Below, one piece after another: positions 8,095 to 21,035 of a stretch of DNA of 64,000 nucleotides. The position numbers and the translations under genes are program-made. The stretch's first letter is position 1. Each line of letters begins with the position of its first letter. The DNA is from Cyprinodon diabolis (lineage: Eukaryota > Chordata > Actinopteri > Cyprinodontiformes > Cyprinodontidae), in the NCBI GenBank assembly GCA_030533445.1, contig JARPUW010000314.1:1-64000 (forward strand). The letters are read 5' to 3'. A model generated the notes under the pieces. It saw only the letters and a program-made list of their open reading frames with translations, had not been told where the DNA came from and did not search any database.

Positions 8095-9937
8095 AATGAG
8101 CAATATGCCAGAATGTATGAGTGTGTATAAGGAAGAGGCTTTTATTCTGTAGAGTCCCTGGAGTCTTATTTTGAAAGTCTATCATGGAAGTGCATCTAAA
8201 GATGGGTCATGCCCAGCAGTTATATAGAATCAATTTCCAAATGTTAAATCACTGGTTTTCCATGTTATTAGGTGAATAGTTGCTGTATTACAGAGTAAAT
8301 GGGAGACTTTTATTGTGAAATTTGCTCTGGGTGTGTTTTGAAAAGGTCACTAGAGTCTAATAAAAACAACCTGGAAGAGTTTGGGTCATAATGTTGAGCC
8401 ATTTGCATCAATTAATGCATTAGTATAATCTAGAGGCTTTTATTTTGTAGGGTCGCTGGAGTCTTATTTTGAAAGTCCAACAGAGTTGTGTTTATAGAAA
8501 ATGTTCAGACCCGTCAATGATAGTTGATTACTTTCCAATCGTTAAATCACTCTTTTTCCATGTTATTAGGGCAGTAGATGAAGCGGAAATGGGAGGCTTT
8601 TATTTTGAAATTTGCTATAGGGTGTGTTTTAAACAGTCTCCTAGAGTCTATTCTCTAAAACGGGGTTGAGTTTGGGTCATAATATTGAGCCATATAGGGC
8701 AATAAATATATGTAAAAAATATAGAGGCTTTTATTTTGTAGGGTCCCTGGAGTCTTATTTTGAAAGTCTATCAGTGCTGAGTGGCAAGGGAAGTGTCATG
8801 GACAGCAGTCATATAGTATCCATTTCCCAATGTTAAATCAGTCCTTTCACCCTCCATTAGATTAATATGTGCTGTTTAAAACAGCAGAGGTAAAATCTGT
8901 TTGAAGCTTGGTAACCTTGACAACGCTTAACGAGCCTCTCACTGACACAGACAACAGCTGCACTCACTATTGGTTTCTTCTTCCCAGGCTTTTTTGTATG
9001 GGAAGAACGGCAACGAAAACAAACGACTACTGATCAAAAACCGTATGAGTTATTCAAAAAACATTTTCACCATGAGCATCAGCAATCCTTCGACTCCAAG
9101 TATACCAACTTTGGTGTATGTGTGTCATTCAGAACAATATTTATGACGACTTGAAAACACATAGTCTGATTCGTTTCTCTCCCATCTTCAGCTCAAAAAG
9201 AATGGAGAAAGGCTGAAACTCATCGACTTTAGGTTGGTCTGGAGGGTTTTTAAGGAAAAGTATTAATCCTACCGTAATTCCGAAGACATTGTGTGAGTCC
9301 AGAGGTTTCAGTCTACAAACTGACCAAAAATGGTGACTGTAGCTCCAAATATGTGGCCGTGAGGGCGAGAATAAGATGTTTGATCTTAAAAAAATGGCCG
9401 CCTCACACTAAGATTTCAGCAGCTGCACTCTAGCAGGCTGCTGCAGAAGCTAACTGTCAGCTAGCTTCCAGGTGCTTACCCTCCGAACAAACGACTGCTG
9501 AGCAAAAACCGTAAAAGATATCTGAAAAATTCTTTCAGTGAAAGCAACATCTATCCTTTGTCTCAGACTGGGGTAACCTTCATGTCTGTAGGTCTTTCAC
9601 AACCCAAAACGAAGCACAAACAAAATGGTTGGCCCACCTGCTCCTCCCTTTGTTTGAACTGCAGGACCTCACTCTCACTCACCTTTTAGCTGCTAAAGCA
9701 CCCCTCCGAACAAACGACTGCTGAGTAAAAACCGTAAAAGGTGTCTGAAAAATTCTTTTTATCTAAGCGACAGCTATATCTTGTCTTCAATTGGAGTAAC
9801 TTTCATGGCTGTAGGTCATCTACAAACTGAATGGGAAGAGAAAGAAAAAGAAAAAACGTTTCATCACACCTAAGCTTCTAATTGAGCTAGCTGCAGCAGG
9901 TCACTGTCACTCAGCTTTCAGGTGCTTAAAATGTCCT

Positions 9938-12900
9938 CCGAACAAACGACTGCTGAGCAAAAACCGTATGAGTTATTCAAAAAATTTTTTCAGCGTGAGC
10001 GTCAGACATCCTTCGACTCCAACTATGCCAACTTTGGTGTATGTGTGTCATTCAGAAAAATATTTATGACGAGTTTAAAACACATAGTCGGATTCGTTTT
10101 TCTCCCCTCTTCTGCTCCAAAACCAATGAAAAACGGCTCTGATTTTCATCGACTTTAGGTCGGTCTGGAGGGTTTTTAAGGAAAAGTATTAATCCTACCG
10201 TAATTCCGAAGATATTGTGTGGGTCCAGAGATTTCAGTCTACAAACTGACCAAAAATGGTGACTCTAGCTATAAATATGTGGCCGTGAGGGCGAGTTTAA
10301 AATGTTTTTTTGTGTTTAAAAAACGCCTGCCTCACACTCTAGCTTTTCAGTTGCTCCACTCTAGCAGGCTGGATTTTGCTAAAACTTTGTGGCGCTTGAG
10401 GTCTGATTATACAAAAACCGTAGCAGTTATCAACATACCGTCTTCAGTTTTAAATAGACGAAGGATTTATCTACAAACTGAGCTTCAAACTGTTTTTCTA
10501 GGTGAATGTATGCCGACACAGTGAAGTGCTGTTTTTTATGCTTTTTTTTTCCTCTCCCCATTCATTTCCTATGGGATTTTTTTGCGACGTTTTCGCTAAT
10601 AATTCGCAAACCTTCGGACTAATGAGAAAGTTTTATACAAGCACACATCACCCCATTGGTCCCGACGCGTGTGCCAACTTTGGGCCCGATCCGCCAAACC
10701 GTGCGGGACTAGTTACGCGCCGAAGTTTTGGGTATACGGGAGAATTATAATAACTAGAAAATTTCTAAAGAAATTTTGAGGGGGGCCACCTACTGCCCGT
10801 CTGGGGAACCGGGCCAATACGGCCCTGGCAAGTGACGTCGGGGCTCCCCAGACCAACTGCTTACGCCTTTGAGGGCTGCTGAGGGAAGGAAAGAGGGCAA
10901 GTTCATGGGCAAAGAGAGCTGTGTGCCACTTGTGCTGAAATCTGGGAAATAGACGTGCACAGCGTATGATGCACAAGGGTAATATGGGTTGTCCATATTG
11001 AAACACAGTGGGTAAAGCCCAGTTTGCGGGCTTCGCCCGCCTTCTGGGATCCATCTCAGTGAAGAAAAAAATCACCAATGGCGGGCTCTGCCCGCCTTCT
11101 AAGAGCCATTGCAGTGATGAAATCACCAATGGCGGGCTCCGCCCGCCTGCTAAGAGCCATTGCAGTGATGTAATCACCTTTGGCGGGCTCCGCCCGCCTG
11201 TTACCATTGGCGGGCTCCGCCCGCCTTCTAAGAGCCATTGCAGTGATGAAATCACCAATGGCAATGAGCAATATGCCAGAATGTATAAGTGTGTATAAGG
11301 AAGAGGCTTTTATTCTGTAGAGTCCTTGTAGTCTTATTTTGAAAGTCTATCATGAATGTGCATCAAAAGATGGGTCACGCCCAGCAGTGATATAGAATCC
11401 ATTTCCAAATGTGAAATCACTGGTTTTCCATGTTATTAGGTGAATAGTTGCTGTATTACAGAGTAAATGGGAGACTTTTATTGTGAAATTTGCTCTGGGT
11501 GTGTTTTGAAAAGGTCACTAGAGTCTAATAAAAACAACCTGGAAGAGTTTGGGTCATAATGTTGAGCCATTTGCATCAATTAATGCATTACTATAATCTA
11601 GAGGCTTTTATTTTGTAGGGTCCCTGGAGTCTTAGGAGTCTTATTTTGAAAGTCCAACAGAGTTGTGTTTATAGAAAATGTTCAGACCCGTCAATGATAG
11701 TTGATTACTTTCCAATCGTTAAATCACTCTTTTTCCATGTTATTAGGGCAGTAGATGAAGCGGAAATGGGAGGCTTTTATTTTGAAATTTGCTATAGGGT
11801 GTGTTTTAAACAGTCTCCTAGAGTCTATTCTCTAAAACGGGGTTGAGTTTGGGTCATAATGTTGAGCCATATAGGGCAATAAATATATGTAAAAAATATA
11901 GAGGCTTTTATTTTGTAGGGTCCCTGGAGTCTTATTTTGAAAGTCTATCAGTGCTGAGTGGCAAGGGAAGTGTCATGGACAGCAGTCATATAGTATCCAT
12001 TTCCCAATGTTAAATCAGTCCTTTCACCCTCCATTAGATTAATATGTGCTGTTTAAAACAGCAGAGGTAAAATCTGTTTGAAGCTTGGTAACCTTGACAA
12101 CGCTTAACGAGCCTCTCACTGACACAGACAACAGCTGCACTCACTATTGGTTTCTTCTTCCCAGGCTTTTTTGTATGGGAAGAACGGCACCGAACAAACG
12201 ACTACTGATCAAAAACCGTATGAGTTATTCAAAAAACATTTTCACCATGAGCATCAGCAATCCTTCGACTCCAACTATACCAACTTTGGTGTATGTATGT
12301 CATTCAGAAAAATATTTATGACGAGTTGAAAACACATAGTCTGATTCGTTTCTCTCCCATCTTCAGCTCAAAAAGAATAGAGAAAGGCTGAAACTCTCAT
12401 CGACTTTAGGTTGGTCTGGAGGGTTTTTAAGGAAAAGTATTAATCCTACCGTAATTCCGAAGACATTGTGTGAGTCCAGAGGTTTCAGTCTACAAACTGA
12501 CCAAAAATGGTGACTGTAGCTCCAAATATGTGGCCGTGAGGGCGAGAATAAAATGTTTGATCTGAAAAAAATGGCCGCCTCACACTAAGATTTCAGCAGC
12601 TGCACTCTAGCAGGCTGCTGCAGAAGCTAACTGTCAGCTAGCTTCCAGGTGCTTACCCTCCGAACAAACGACTGCTGAGCAAAAACCGTAAAAGATATCT
12701 GAAAAATTCTTTCAGTGAAAGCAACATCTATCCTTTGTCTCAGACTGGGGTAACCTTCATGTCTGTAGGTCTTTCACAACCCAAAACGAAGCACAAACAA
12801 AATGGTTGGCCCACCTGCTCCTCCCTTTCTTTTAACTGCAGGACCTCACTCTCACTCACCTTTTAGCTGCTAAAGCACCCCTCCGAACAAACGACTGCTG

Positions 12901-13114
12901 AGTAAAAACCGTAAAAGGTATCTGAAAAATTCTTTTTATCTAAGCGACAGCTATATCTTGTCTTCGATTGGAGTAACTTTCATGGCTGTAGGTCATCTAC
13001 AACCTGAATGGGAAGAGAAAGAAAAAGAAAAAACGTTTCATCACACCTAAGCTTCTAATTGAGCTAGCTGCAGCAGGTCACTGTCACTCAGCTTTCAGGT
13101 GCTTAAAATGTCCT
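9938..13114 (+). repeat. Macrosatellite unit 4 (3,177 bp)
   Basis: Complete unit, no hairpin VNTR. Module A has TTTTCAGCGTGAG and CAGACATCC (9989-10010), a pair shared only with unit 13. The first minisatellite subunit reads TTTGCGGGCTTCG followed by CTTCTGGGATCC, shared only with unit 9. It has a 9-bp tandem duplication of GGAGTCTTA near 11628-11642 that I see in no other unit, and CCCTTTCTTTTAACTGC in module C near 12823, shared with unit 9. It is a mosaic of lineages. Confidence 0.97.
11025..11262. repeat. 51-bp minisatellite, unit 4 (5 palindromes)
   Basis: First palindrome starts TGCGGGCTTCG and is followed by TTCTGGGATCC, a variant shared with unit 9. The remaining four are common-type with the 27-bp subunit. 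Confidence 0.95.
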
Positions 13115-13930
13115 CCGAACAAACGACTGCTGAGCAAAAACCGTATGAGTTATTCAAAAAATTTTTTCACCGTGAGCGTCAGTCATCCTTCGACTCCAAC
13201 TATGCCAACTTTGGTGTATGTGTGTCATTCAGAAAAATATTTATGACGAGTTTAAAACACATAGTCTGATTCGTTTTTCTCCCCTCTTCTGCTCCAAAAC
13301 CAATGAAAAACAGCTCTGATTTTCATCGACTTTAGGTCGGTCTGGAGGGTTTTTAAGGAAAAGTATTAATCCTACCGTAATTCCGAAGATATTGTGTGGG
13401 TCCAGAGATTTCAGTCTACAAACTGACCAAAAATGGTGACTCTAGCTATAAATATGTGGCCGTGAGGGCGAGTTTAAAATGTTTTTTTGTGTTTAAAAAA
13501 CGCCTGCCTCACACTCTAGCTTTTCAGTTGCTCCACTCTAGCAGGCTGGATTTTGCTAAAACTTTGTGGCGCTTGAGGTCTGATTATACAAAAACCGTAG
13601 CAGTTATCAACATACCGTCTTCAGTTTTAAATAGACGAAGGATTTATCTACAAACTGAGCTTCAAACTGTTTTTCTAGGTGAATGTATGCCGACACAGTG
13701 AAGTGCTGTTTTTTATGCTTTTTTTTTCCTCTCCCCATTCATTTCCTATGGGATTTTTTTGCGACGTTTTCGCTAATAATTCGCAAACCTTCGGACTAAT
13801 GAGAAAGTTTTATACAAGCACACATCACCCCATTGGTCCCGACGCGTGTGCCAACTTTGGGCCCGATCCGCCAAACCGTGCGGGACTAGTTACGCGCCGA
13901 AGTTTTGGGTATACGGGAGAATTATAATAA

Positions 13931-14069
13931 TAATAATAATACGCGGAATAAATATGTGCAATAGTAGTAGGTGGGCCATGCCTTCGGCATGTGGCCCCCC
14001 AATAATAATACGCGGAATAAATATGTGCAATAGTAGTAGGTGGGCCATGCCTTCGGCATGTGGCCCCCC
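13931..14069 (+). repeat. (AAT)n/hairpin VNTR, unit 5 (2 copies)
   Basis: Two 60-bp cores (13941-14000 and 14010-14069) separated by a 9-bp AAT spacer, a 69-bp period that is a multiple of three and keeps frames open. Confidence 0.93.
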
Positions 14070-14342
14070 AACTAGAAAATTTCTAAAGAAATTTTGAGGG
14101 GGGCCACCTACTGCCCGTCTGGGGAACCGGGCCAATACGGCCCTGGCAAGTGACGTCGGGGCTCCCCAGACCAACTGCTTACGCCTTTGAGGGCTGCTGA
14201 GGGAAGGAAAGAGGGCAAGTTCATGGGCAAAGAGAGCTGTGTGCCACTTGTGCTGAAATCTGGGAAATAGACGTGCACAGCGTATGATGCACAAGGGTAA
14301 TATGGGTTGTCCATATTGAAACACAGTGGGTAAAGCCCAGTT

Positions 14343-14555
14343 GGCGGGCTTCGCCCGCCTGCTAGGAGCCATCTCAGTGAAGAAAAAAATCACCAATGCC
14401 ATTGCAGTGATGAAATCACCAATGGCGGGCTCCGCCCGCCTGCTAAGAGCCATTGCAGTGATGTAATCACCTTTGGCGGGCTCCGCCCGCCTGTTACCAT
14501 TGGCGGGCTCCGCCCGCCTTCTAAGAGCCATTGCAGTGATGAAATCACCAATGGC
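14343..14555. repeat. 51-bp minisatellite, unit 5 (4 palindromes, one deleted)
   Basis: At about 14398 CACCAATG runs straight into CCATTGCAG: 25 bases spanning the TCTG-centred palindrome and the following TTCTAAGAG are lost. The other palindromes (TTCG, TCCG, TCCG, TCCG) are intact. Confidence 0.93.
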
Positions 14556-14929
14556 AATGAGCAATATGCCAGAATGTATGAGTGTGTATAAGGAAGAGGC
14601 TTTTATTCTGTAGAGTCCTTGTAGTCTTATTTTGAAAGTCTATCATGAATGTGCATCAAAAGATGGGTCACGCCCAGCAGTGATATAGAATCCATTTCCA
14701 AATGTTAAATCACTGGTTTTCCATGTTATTAGGTGAATAGTTGCTGTATTACAGAGTAAATGGGAGACTTTTATTGTGAAATTTGCTCTGGGTGTGTTTT
14801 GAAAAGGTCACTAGAGTCTAATAAAAACAACCTGGAAGAGTTTGGGTCATAATGTTGAGCCATTTGCATCAATTAATGCATTAGTATAATCTAGAGGCTT
14901 TTATTTTGTAGGGTCCCTGGAGTCTTATT

Positions 14930-17200
14930 TTGAAAGTCCAACAGAGTTGTGTTTATAGAAAATGTTCAGACCCGTCAATGATAGTTGATTACTTTCCAAT
15001 CGTTAAATCACTCTTTTTCCATGTTATTAGGGCAGTAGATGAAGCGGAAATGGGAGGCTTTTATTTTGAAATTTGCTACAGGGTGTGTTTTAAACAGTCT
15101 CCTAGAGTCTATTCTCTAAAACGGGGTTGAGTTTGGGTCATAATGTTGAGCCATATAGGGCAATAAATATATGTAAAAAATATAGAGGCTTTTATTTTGT
15201 AGGGTCCCTGGAGTCTTATTTTGAAAGTCTATCAGTGCTGAGTGGCAAGGGAAGTGTCATGGACAGCAGTCATATAGTATCCATTTCCCAATGTTAAATC
15301 AGTCCTTTCACCCTCCATTAGATTAATATGTGCTGTTTAAAACAGCAGAGGTAAAATCTGTTTGAAGCTTGGTAACCTTGACAACGCTTAACGAGCCTCT
15401 CACTGACACAGACAACAGCTGCACTCACTATTGGTTTCTTCTTCCCAGGCTTTTTTGTATGGGAAGAACGGCACCGAACAAACGACTACTGATCAAAAAC
15501 CGTATGAGTTATTCAAAAAACATTTTCACCATGAGCATCAGCAATCCTTCGACTCCAACTATACCAACTTTGGTGTATGTGTGTCATTCAGAAAAATATT
15601 TATGACGAGTTGAAAACACATAGTCTGATTCGTTTCTCTCCCATCTTCAGCTCAAAAAGAATAGAGAAAGGCTGAAACTCTCATCGACTTTAGGTTGGTC
15701 TGGACGGTTTTTAAGGAAAAGTATTAATCCTACCGTAATTCCGAAGACATTGTGTGAGTCCAGAGGTTTCAGTCTACAAACTGACCAAAAATGGTGACTG
15801 TAGCTCCAAATATGTGGCCGTGAGGGCGAGAATAAGATGTTTGATCTTAAAAGAATGGCCGCCTCACACTAAGATTTCAGCAGCTGCACTCTAGCAGGCT
15901 GCTGCAGAAGCTAACTGTCAGCTAGCTTCCAGGTGCTTACCCTCCGAACAAACGACTGCTGAGCAAAAACCGTAAAAGATATCTGAAAAATTCTTTCAGT
16001 GAAAGCAACATCTATCCTTTGTCTCAGACTGGGGTAACCTTCATGTCTGTAGGTCTTTCACAACCCAAAACGAAGCACAAACAAAATGGTTGGCCCACCT
16101 GCTCCTCCCTTTGTTTGAACTGCAGGACCTCACTCTCACTCACCTTTTAGCTGCTAAAGCACCCCTCCGAACAAACGACTGCTGAGTAAAAACCGTAAAA
16201 GGTATCTGAAAAATTATTTTTATCTAAGCGACAGCTATATCTTGTCTTCAATTGGAGTAACTTTCATGGCTGTAGGTCATCTACAACCTGAATGGGAAGA
16301 GAAAGAAAAAGAAAAAACGTTTTGTCACACCTGATCTTCTAATTGAGCTAGCTGCAGCAGGACACTCTCCCCCAGCTTTCAGCTGCTTAAAATGTCCTCC
16401 GAACAAACGACTGCTGAGCAAAAACCGTATGAGTTATTCAAAATATTTTTTCACCGTGAGCGTCAGCCATCCTTCGACTCCAACTATGCCAACTTTGGTG
16501 TATGTGTGTCATTCAGAAAAATATTTATGACGAGTTTAAAACACATAGTCTGATTCGTTTTTCTCCCCTCTTCTGCTCCAAAACCAATGAAAAACGGCTC
16601 TGATTTTCATCGACTTTAGGTCGGTCTGGAGGGTTTTTAAGGAAAAGTATTAATCCTACCGTAATTCCGAAGATATTGTGTGGGTCCAGAGATTTCAGTC
16701 TACAAACTGACCAAAAATGGTGACTCTAGCTATAAATATGTGGCCGTGAGGGCGAGTTTAAAATGTTTTTTTGTGTTTAAAAAACGCCTGCCTCACACTC
16801 TAGCTTTTCAGTTGCTCCACTCTAGCAGGCTGGATTTTGCTAAAACTTTGTGGCGCTTGAGGTCTGATTATACAAAAACCGTAGCAGTTATCAACATACC
16901 GTCTTCAGTTTTAAATAGACGAAGGATTTATCTACAAACTGAGCTTCAAACTGTTTTTCTAGGTGAATGTATGCCGACACAGTGAAGTGCTGTTTTTTAT
17001 GCTTTTTTTTTCCTCTCCCCATTCATTTCCTATGGGATTTTTTTGCGACGTTTTCGCTAATAATTCGCAAACCTTCGGACTAATGAGAAAGTTTTATACA
17101 AGCACACATCACCCCATTGGTCCCGACGCGTGTGCCAACTTTGGGCCCGATCCGCCAAACCGTGCGGGACTAGTTACGTGCCGAAGTTTTGGGTATACGG
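14930..17200 (+). repeat. C-type block, copy 1
   Basis: Right half of unit 5 plus left half of unit 6. It matches 18098-20368 at an offset of 3,168 bp and 44090-46360 at 29,160 bp. Marks: GCTACAGGG, TGGACGG, AAAAGAATGG, TCTACAACCTGA, TTTGTCACACCTGATC, CACTCTCCCCCAGC, CAGCCATCC and GTTACGTGCC. Confidence 0.92.
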
Positions 17201-19566
17201 GAGAATTATAATAACTAGAAAATTTCTAAAGAAATTTTGAGGGGGGCCACCTACTGCCCGTCTGGGGAACCGGGCCAATACGGCCCTGGCAAGTGACGTC
17301 GGGGCTCCCCAGACCAACTGCTTACGCCTTTGAGGGCTGCTGAGGGAAGGAAAGAGGGCAAGTTCATGGGCAAAGAAAGCTGTGTGCCACTTGTGCTGAA
17401 ATCTGGGAAATAGACGTGCACAGCGTATGATGCACAAGGGTAATATGGGTTGTCCATATTGAAACACAGTGGGTAAAGCCCAGTTGGCGGGCTTCGCCCG
17501 CCTGCTAGGAGCCATCTCAGTGAAGAAAAAAATCACCAATGGCGGGCTCTGCCCGCCTTCTAAGAGCCATTGCAGTGATGAAATCACCAATGGCGGGCTC
17601 CGCCCGCCTGCTAAGAGCCATTGCAGTGATGTAATCACCTTTGGCGGGCTCCGCCCGCCTGTTACCATTGGCGGGCTCCGCCCGCCTTCTAAGAGCCATT
17701 GCAGTGATGAAATCACCAATGGCAATGAGCAATATGCCAGAATGTATGAGTGTGTATAAGGAAGAGGCTTTTATTCTGTAGAGTCCTTGTAGTCTTATTT
17801 TGAAAGTCTATCATGAATGTGCATCAAAAGATGGGTCACGCCCAGCAGTGATATAGAATCCATTTCCAAATGTTAAATCACTGGTTTTCCATGTTATTAG
17901 GTGAATAGTTGCTGTATTACAGAGTAAATGGGAGACTTTTATTGTGAAATTTGCTCTGGGTGTGTTTTGAAAAGGTCACTAGAGTCTAATAAAAACAACC
18001 TGGAAGAGTTTGGGTCATAATGTTGAGCCATTTGCATCAATTAATGCATTAGTATAATCTAGAGGCTTTTATTTTGTAGGGTCCCTGGAGTCTTATTTTG
18101 AAAGTCCAACAGAGTTGTGTTTATAGAAAATGTTCAGACCCGTCAATGATAGTTGATTACTTTCCAATCGTTAAATCACTCTTTTTCCATGTTATTAGGG
18201 CAGTAGATGAAGCGGAAATGGGAGGCTTTTATTTTGAAATTTGCTACAGGGTGTGTTTTAAACAGTCTCCTAGAGTCTATTCTCTAAAACGGGGTTGAGT
18301 TTGGGTCATAATGTTGAGCCATATAGGGCAATAAATATATGTAAAAAATATAGAGGCTTTTATTTTGTAGGGTCCCTGGAGTCTTATTTTGAAAGTCTAT
18401 CAGTGCTGAGTGGCAAGGGAAGTGTCATGGACAGCAGTCATATAGTATCCATTTCCCAATGTTAAATCAGTCCTTTCACCCTCCATTAGATTAATATGTG
18501 CTGTTTAAAACAGCAGAGGTAAAATCTGTTTGAAGCTTGGTAACCTTGACAACGCTTAACGAGCCTCTCACTGACACAGACAACAGCTGCACTCACTATT
18601 GGTTTCTTCTTCCCAGGCTTTTTTGTATGGGAAGAACGGCACCGAACAAACGACTACTGATCAAAAACCGTATGAGTTATTCAAAAAACATTTTCACCAT
18701 GAGCATCAGCAATCCTTCGACTCCAACTATACCAACTTTGGTGTATGTGTGTCATTCAGAAAAATATTTATGACGAGTTGAAAACACATAGTCTGATTCG
18801 TTTCTCTCCCATCTTCAGCTCAAAAAGAATAGAGAAAGGCTGAAACTCTCATCGACTTTAGGTTGGTCTGGACGGTTTTTAAGGAAAAGTATTAATCCTA
18901 CCGTAATTCCGAAGACATTGTGTGAGTCCAGAGGTTTCAGTCTACAAACTGACCAAAAATGGTGACTGTAGCTCCAAATATGTGGCCGTGAGGGCGAGAA
19001 TAAGATGTTTGATCTTAAAAGAATGGCCGCCTCACACTAAGATTTCAGCAGCTGCACTCTAGCAGGCTGCTGCAGAAGCTAACTGTCAGCTAGCTTCCAG
19101 GTGCTTACCCTCCGAACAAACGACTGCTGAGCAAAAACCGTAAAAGATATCTGAAAAATTCTTTCAGTGAAAGCAACATCTATCCTTTGTCTCAGACTGG
19201 GGTAACCTTCATGTCTGTAGGTCTTTCACAACCCAAAACGAAGCACAAACAAAATGGTTGGCCCACCTGCTCCTCCCTTTGTTTGAACTGCAGGACCTCA
19301 CTCTCACTCACCTTTTAGCTGCTAAAGCACCCCTCCGAACAAACGACTGCTGAGTAAAAACCGTAAAAGGTATCTGAAAAATTATTTTTATCTAAGCGAC
19401 AGCTATATCTTGTCTTCAATTGGAGTAACTTTCATGGCTGTAGGTCATCTACAACCTGAATGGGAAGAGAAAGAAAAAGAAAAAACGTTTTGTCACACCT
19501 GATCTTCTAATTGAGCTAGCTGCAGCAGGACACTCTCCCCCAGCTTTCAGCTGCTTAAAATGTCCT
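16399..19566 (+). repeat. Macrosatellite unit 6 (3,168 bp; C-type)
   Basis: Complete unit, C-type on both sides: module A with AAAATATTTTTTCAC and CAGCCATCC, GTTACGTGCC near 17174 in place of GTTACGCGCC, and the C-type right half (GCTACAGGG, TGGACGG, AAAAGAATGG). No hairpin VNTR. It has CAAAGAAAGCTG near 17371 as a private base. Confidence 0.97.
17485..17723. repeat. 51-bp minisatellite, unit 6 (5 palindromes)
   Basis: Standard common-type array: centres TTCG, TCTG, TCCG, TCCG, TCCG, with the 27-bp subunit between the last two. Confidence 0.95.
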
Positions 19567-20368
19567 CCGAACAAACGACTGCTGAGCAAAAACCGTATGA
19601 GTTATTCAAAATATTTTTTCACCGTGAGCGTCAGCCATCCTTCGACTCCAACTATGCCAACTTTGGTGTATGTGTGTCATTCAGAAAAATATTTATGACG
19701 AGTTTAAAACACATAGTCTGATTCGTTTTTCTCCCCTCTTCTGCTCCAAAACCAATGAAAAACGGCTCTGATTTTCATCGACTTTAGGTCGGTCTGGAGG
19801 GTTTTTAAGGAAAAGTATTAATCCTACCGTAATTCCGAAGATATTGTGTGGGTCCAGAGATTTCAGTCTACAAACTGACCAAAAATGGTGACTCTAGCTA
19901 TAAATATGTGGCCGTGAGGGCGAGTTTAAAATGTTTTTTTGTGTTTAAAAAACGCCTGCCTCACACTCTAGCTTTTCAGTTGCTCCACTCTAGCAGGCTG
20001 GATTTTGCTAAAACTTTGTGGCGCTTGAGGTCTGATTATACAAAAACCGTAGCAGTTATCAACATACCGTCTTCAGTTTTAAATAGACGAAGGATTTATC
20101 TACAAACTGAGCTTCAAACTGTTTTTCTAGGTGAATGTATGCCGACACAGTGAAGTGCTGTTTTTTATGCTTTTTTTTTCCTCTCCCCATTCATTTCCTA
20201 TGGGATTTTTTTGCGACGTTTTCGCTAATAATTCGCAAACCTTCGGACTAATGAGAAAGTTTTATACAAGCACACATCACCCCATTGGTCCCGACGCGTG
20301 TGCCAACTTTGGGCCCGATCCGCCAAACCGTGCGGGACTAGTTACGTGCCGAAGTTTTGGGTATACGG
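18098..20368 (+). repeat. C-type block, copy 2
   Basis: Right half of unit 6 plus left half of unit 7. Same marks as copy 1 in the same order; adjacent tandem duplicate. Confidence 0.92.
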
Positions 20369-20379
20369 GAGAATTATAA

Positions 20380-20524
20380 TAATAATAATAATACGCGGAA
20401 TAAATATGTGCAATAGTAGTAGGTGGGCCATGCCTTCGGCATGTGGCCCCCCAATAATAATAATACGCGGAATAAATATGTGCAATAGTAGTAGGTGGGC
20501 CATGCCTTCGGCATGTGGCCCCCC
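20380..20524 (+). repeat. (AAT)n/hairpin VNTR, unit 7 (2 copies)
   Basis: Cores at 20393-20452 and 20465-20524 with a 12-bp AAT spacer, the longest spacer in the window (72-bp period). Confidence 0.93.
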
Positions 20525-20797
20525 AACTAGAAAATTTCTAAAGAAATTTTGAGGGGGGCCACCTACTGCCCGTCTGGGGAACCGGGCCAATACGGCCCTG
20601 GCAAGTGACGTCGGGGCTCCCCAGACCAACTGCTTACGCCTTTGAGGGCTGCTGAGGGAAGGAAAGAGGGCAAGTTCATGGGCAAAGAGAGCTGTGTGCC
20701 ACTTGTGCTGAAATCTGGGAAATAGACGTGCACAGCGTATGATGCACAAGGGTAATATGGGTTGTCCATATTGAAACACAGTGGGTAAAGCCCAGTT

Positions 20798-21035
20798 GGC
20801 GGGCTTCGCCCGCCTGCTAGGAGCCATCTCAGTGAAGAAAAAAATCACCAATGGCGGGCTCTGCCCGCCTTCTAAGAGCCATTGCAGTGATGAAATCACC
20901 AATGGCGGGCTCCGCCCGCCTGCTAAGAGCCATTGCAGTGATGTAATCACCTTTGGCGGGCTCCGCCCGCCTGTTACCATTGGCGGGCTCCGCCCGCCTT
21001 CTAAGAGCCATTGCAGTGATGAAATCACCAATGGC
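20798..21035. repeat. 51-bp minisatellite, unit 7 (5 palindromes)
   Basis: Standard common-type array as in unit 6. Confidence 0.95.

Larger units (their letters stand above)
6728..9937 (+). repeat. Macrosatellite unit 3 (3,210 bp; D-type right half)
   Basis: Complete unit with a single VNTR hairpin copy (7541-7610). From about 7667 on it carries what I call the D-type sequence: GGAACAGGGCC, GATGTCGG, GCTAGGTCATGG, GAACCGCAG, AATTACAAATGG at the minisatellite end, GGGTCGCTGG near 8452, ATAATATTGAG near 8690, and in module B AACGAAAACAAACG near 9012 and CCAAGTATACC near 9097. The same D-type set reappears in units 12, 15, 18 and 20. Confidence 0.97.
13115..16398 (+). repeat. Macrosatellite unit 5 (3,284 bp; C-type right half)
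   Basis: Complete unit with two VNTR hairpin copies. Module A has AAACAGCTCTG near 13311. The minisatellite carries a 25-bp deletion near 14398 that removes one palindrome and its spacer. The right half is C-type: GCTACAGGG near 15075, TGGACGGTTTT near 15701, AAAAGAATGGCCG near 15848, AAATTATTTTTATC near 16211, and TTTGTCACACCTGATC near 16320. Confidence 0.97.
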
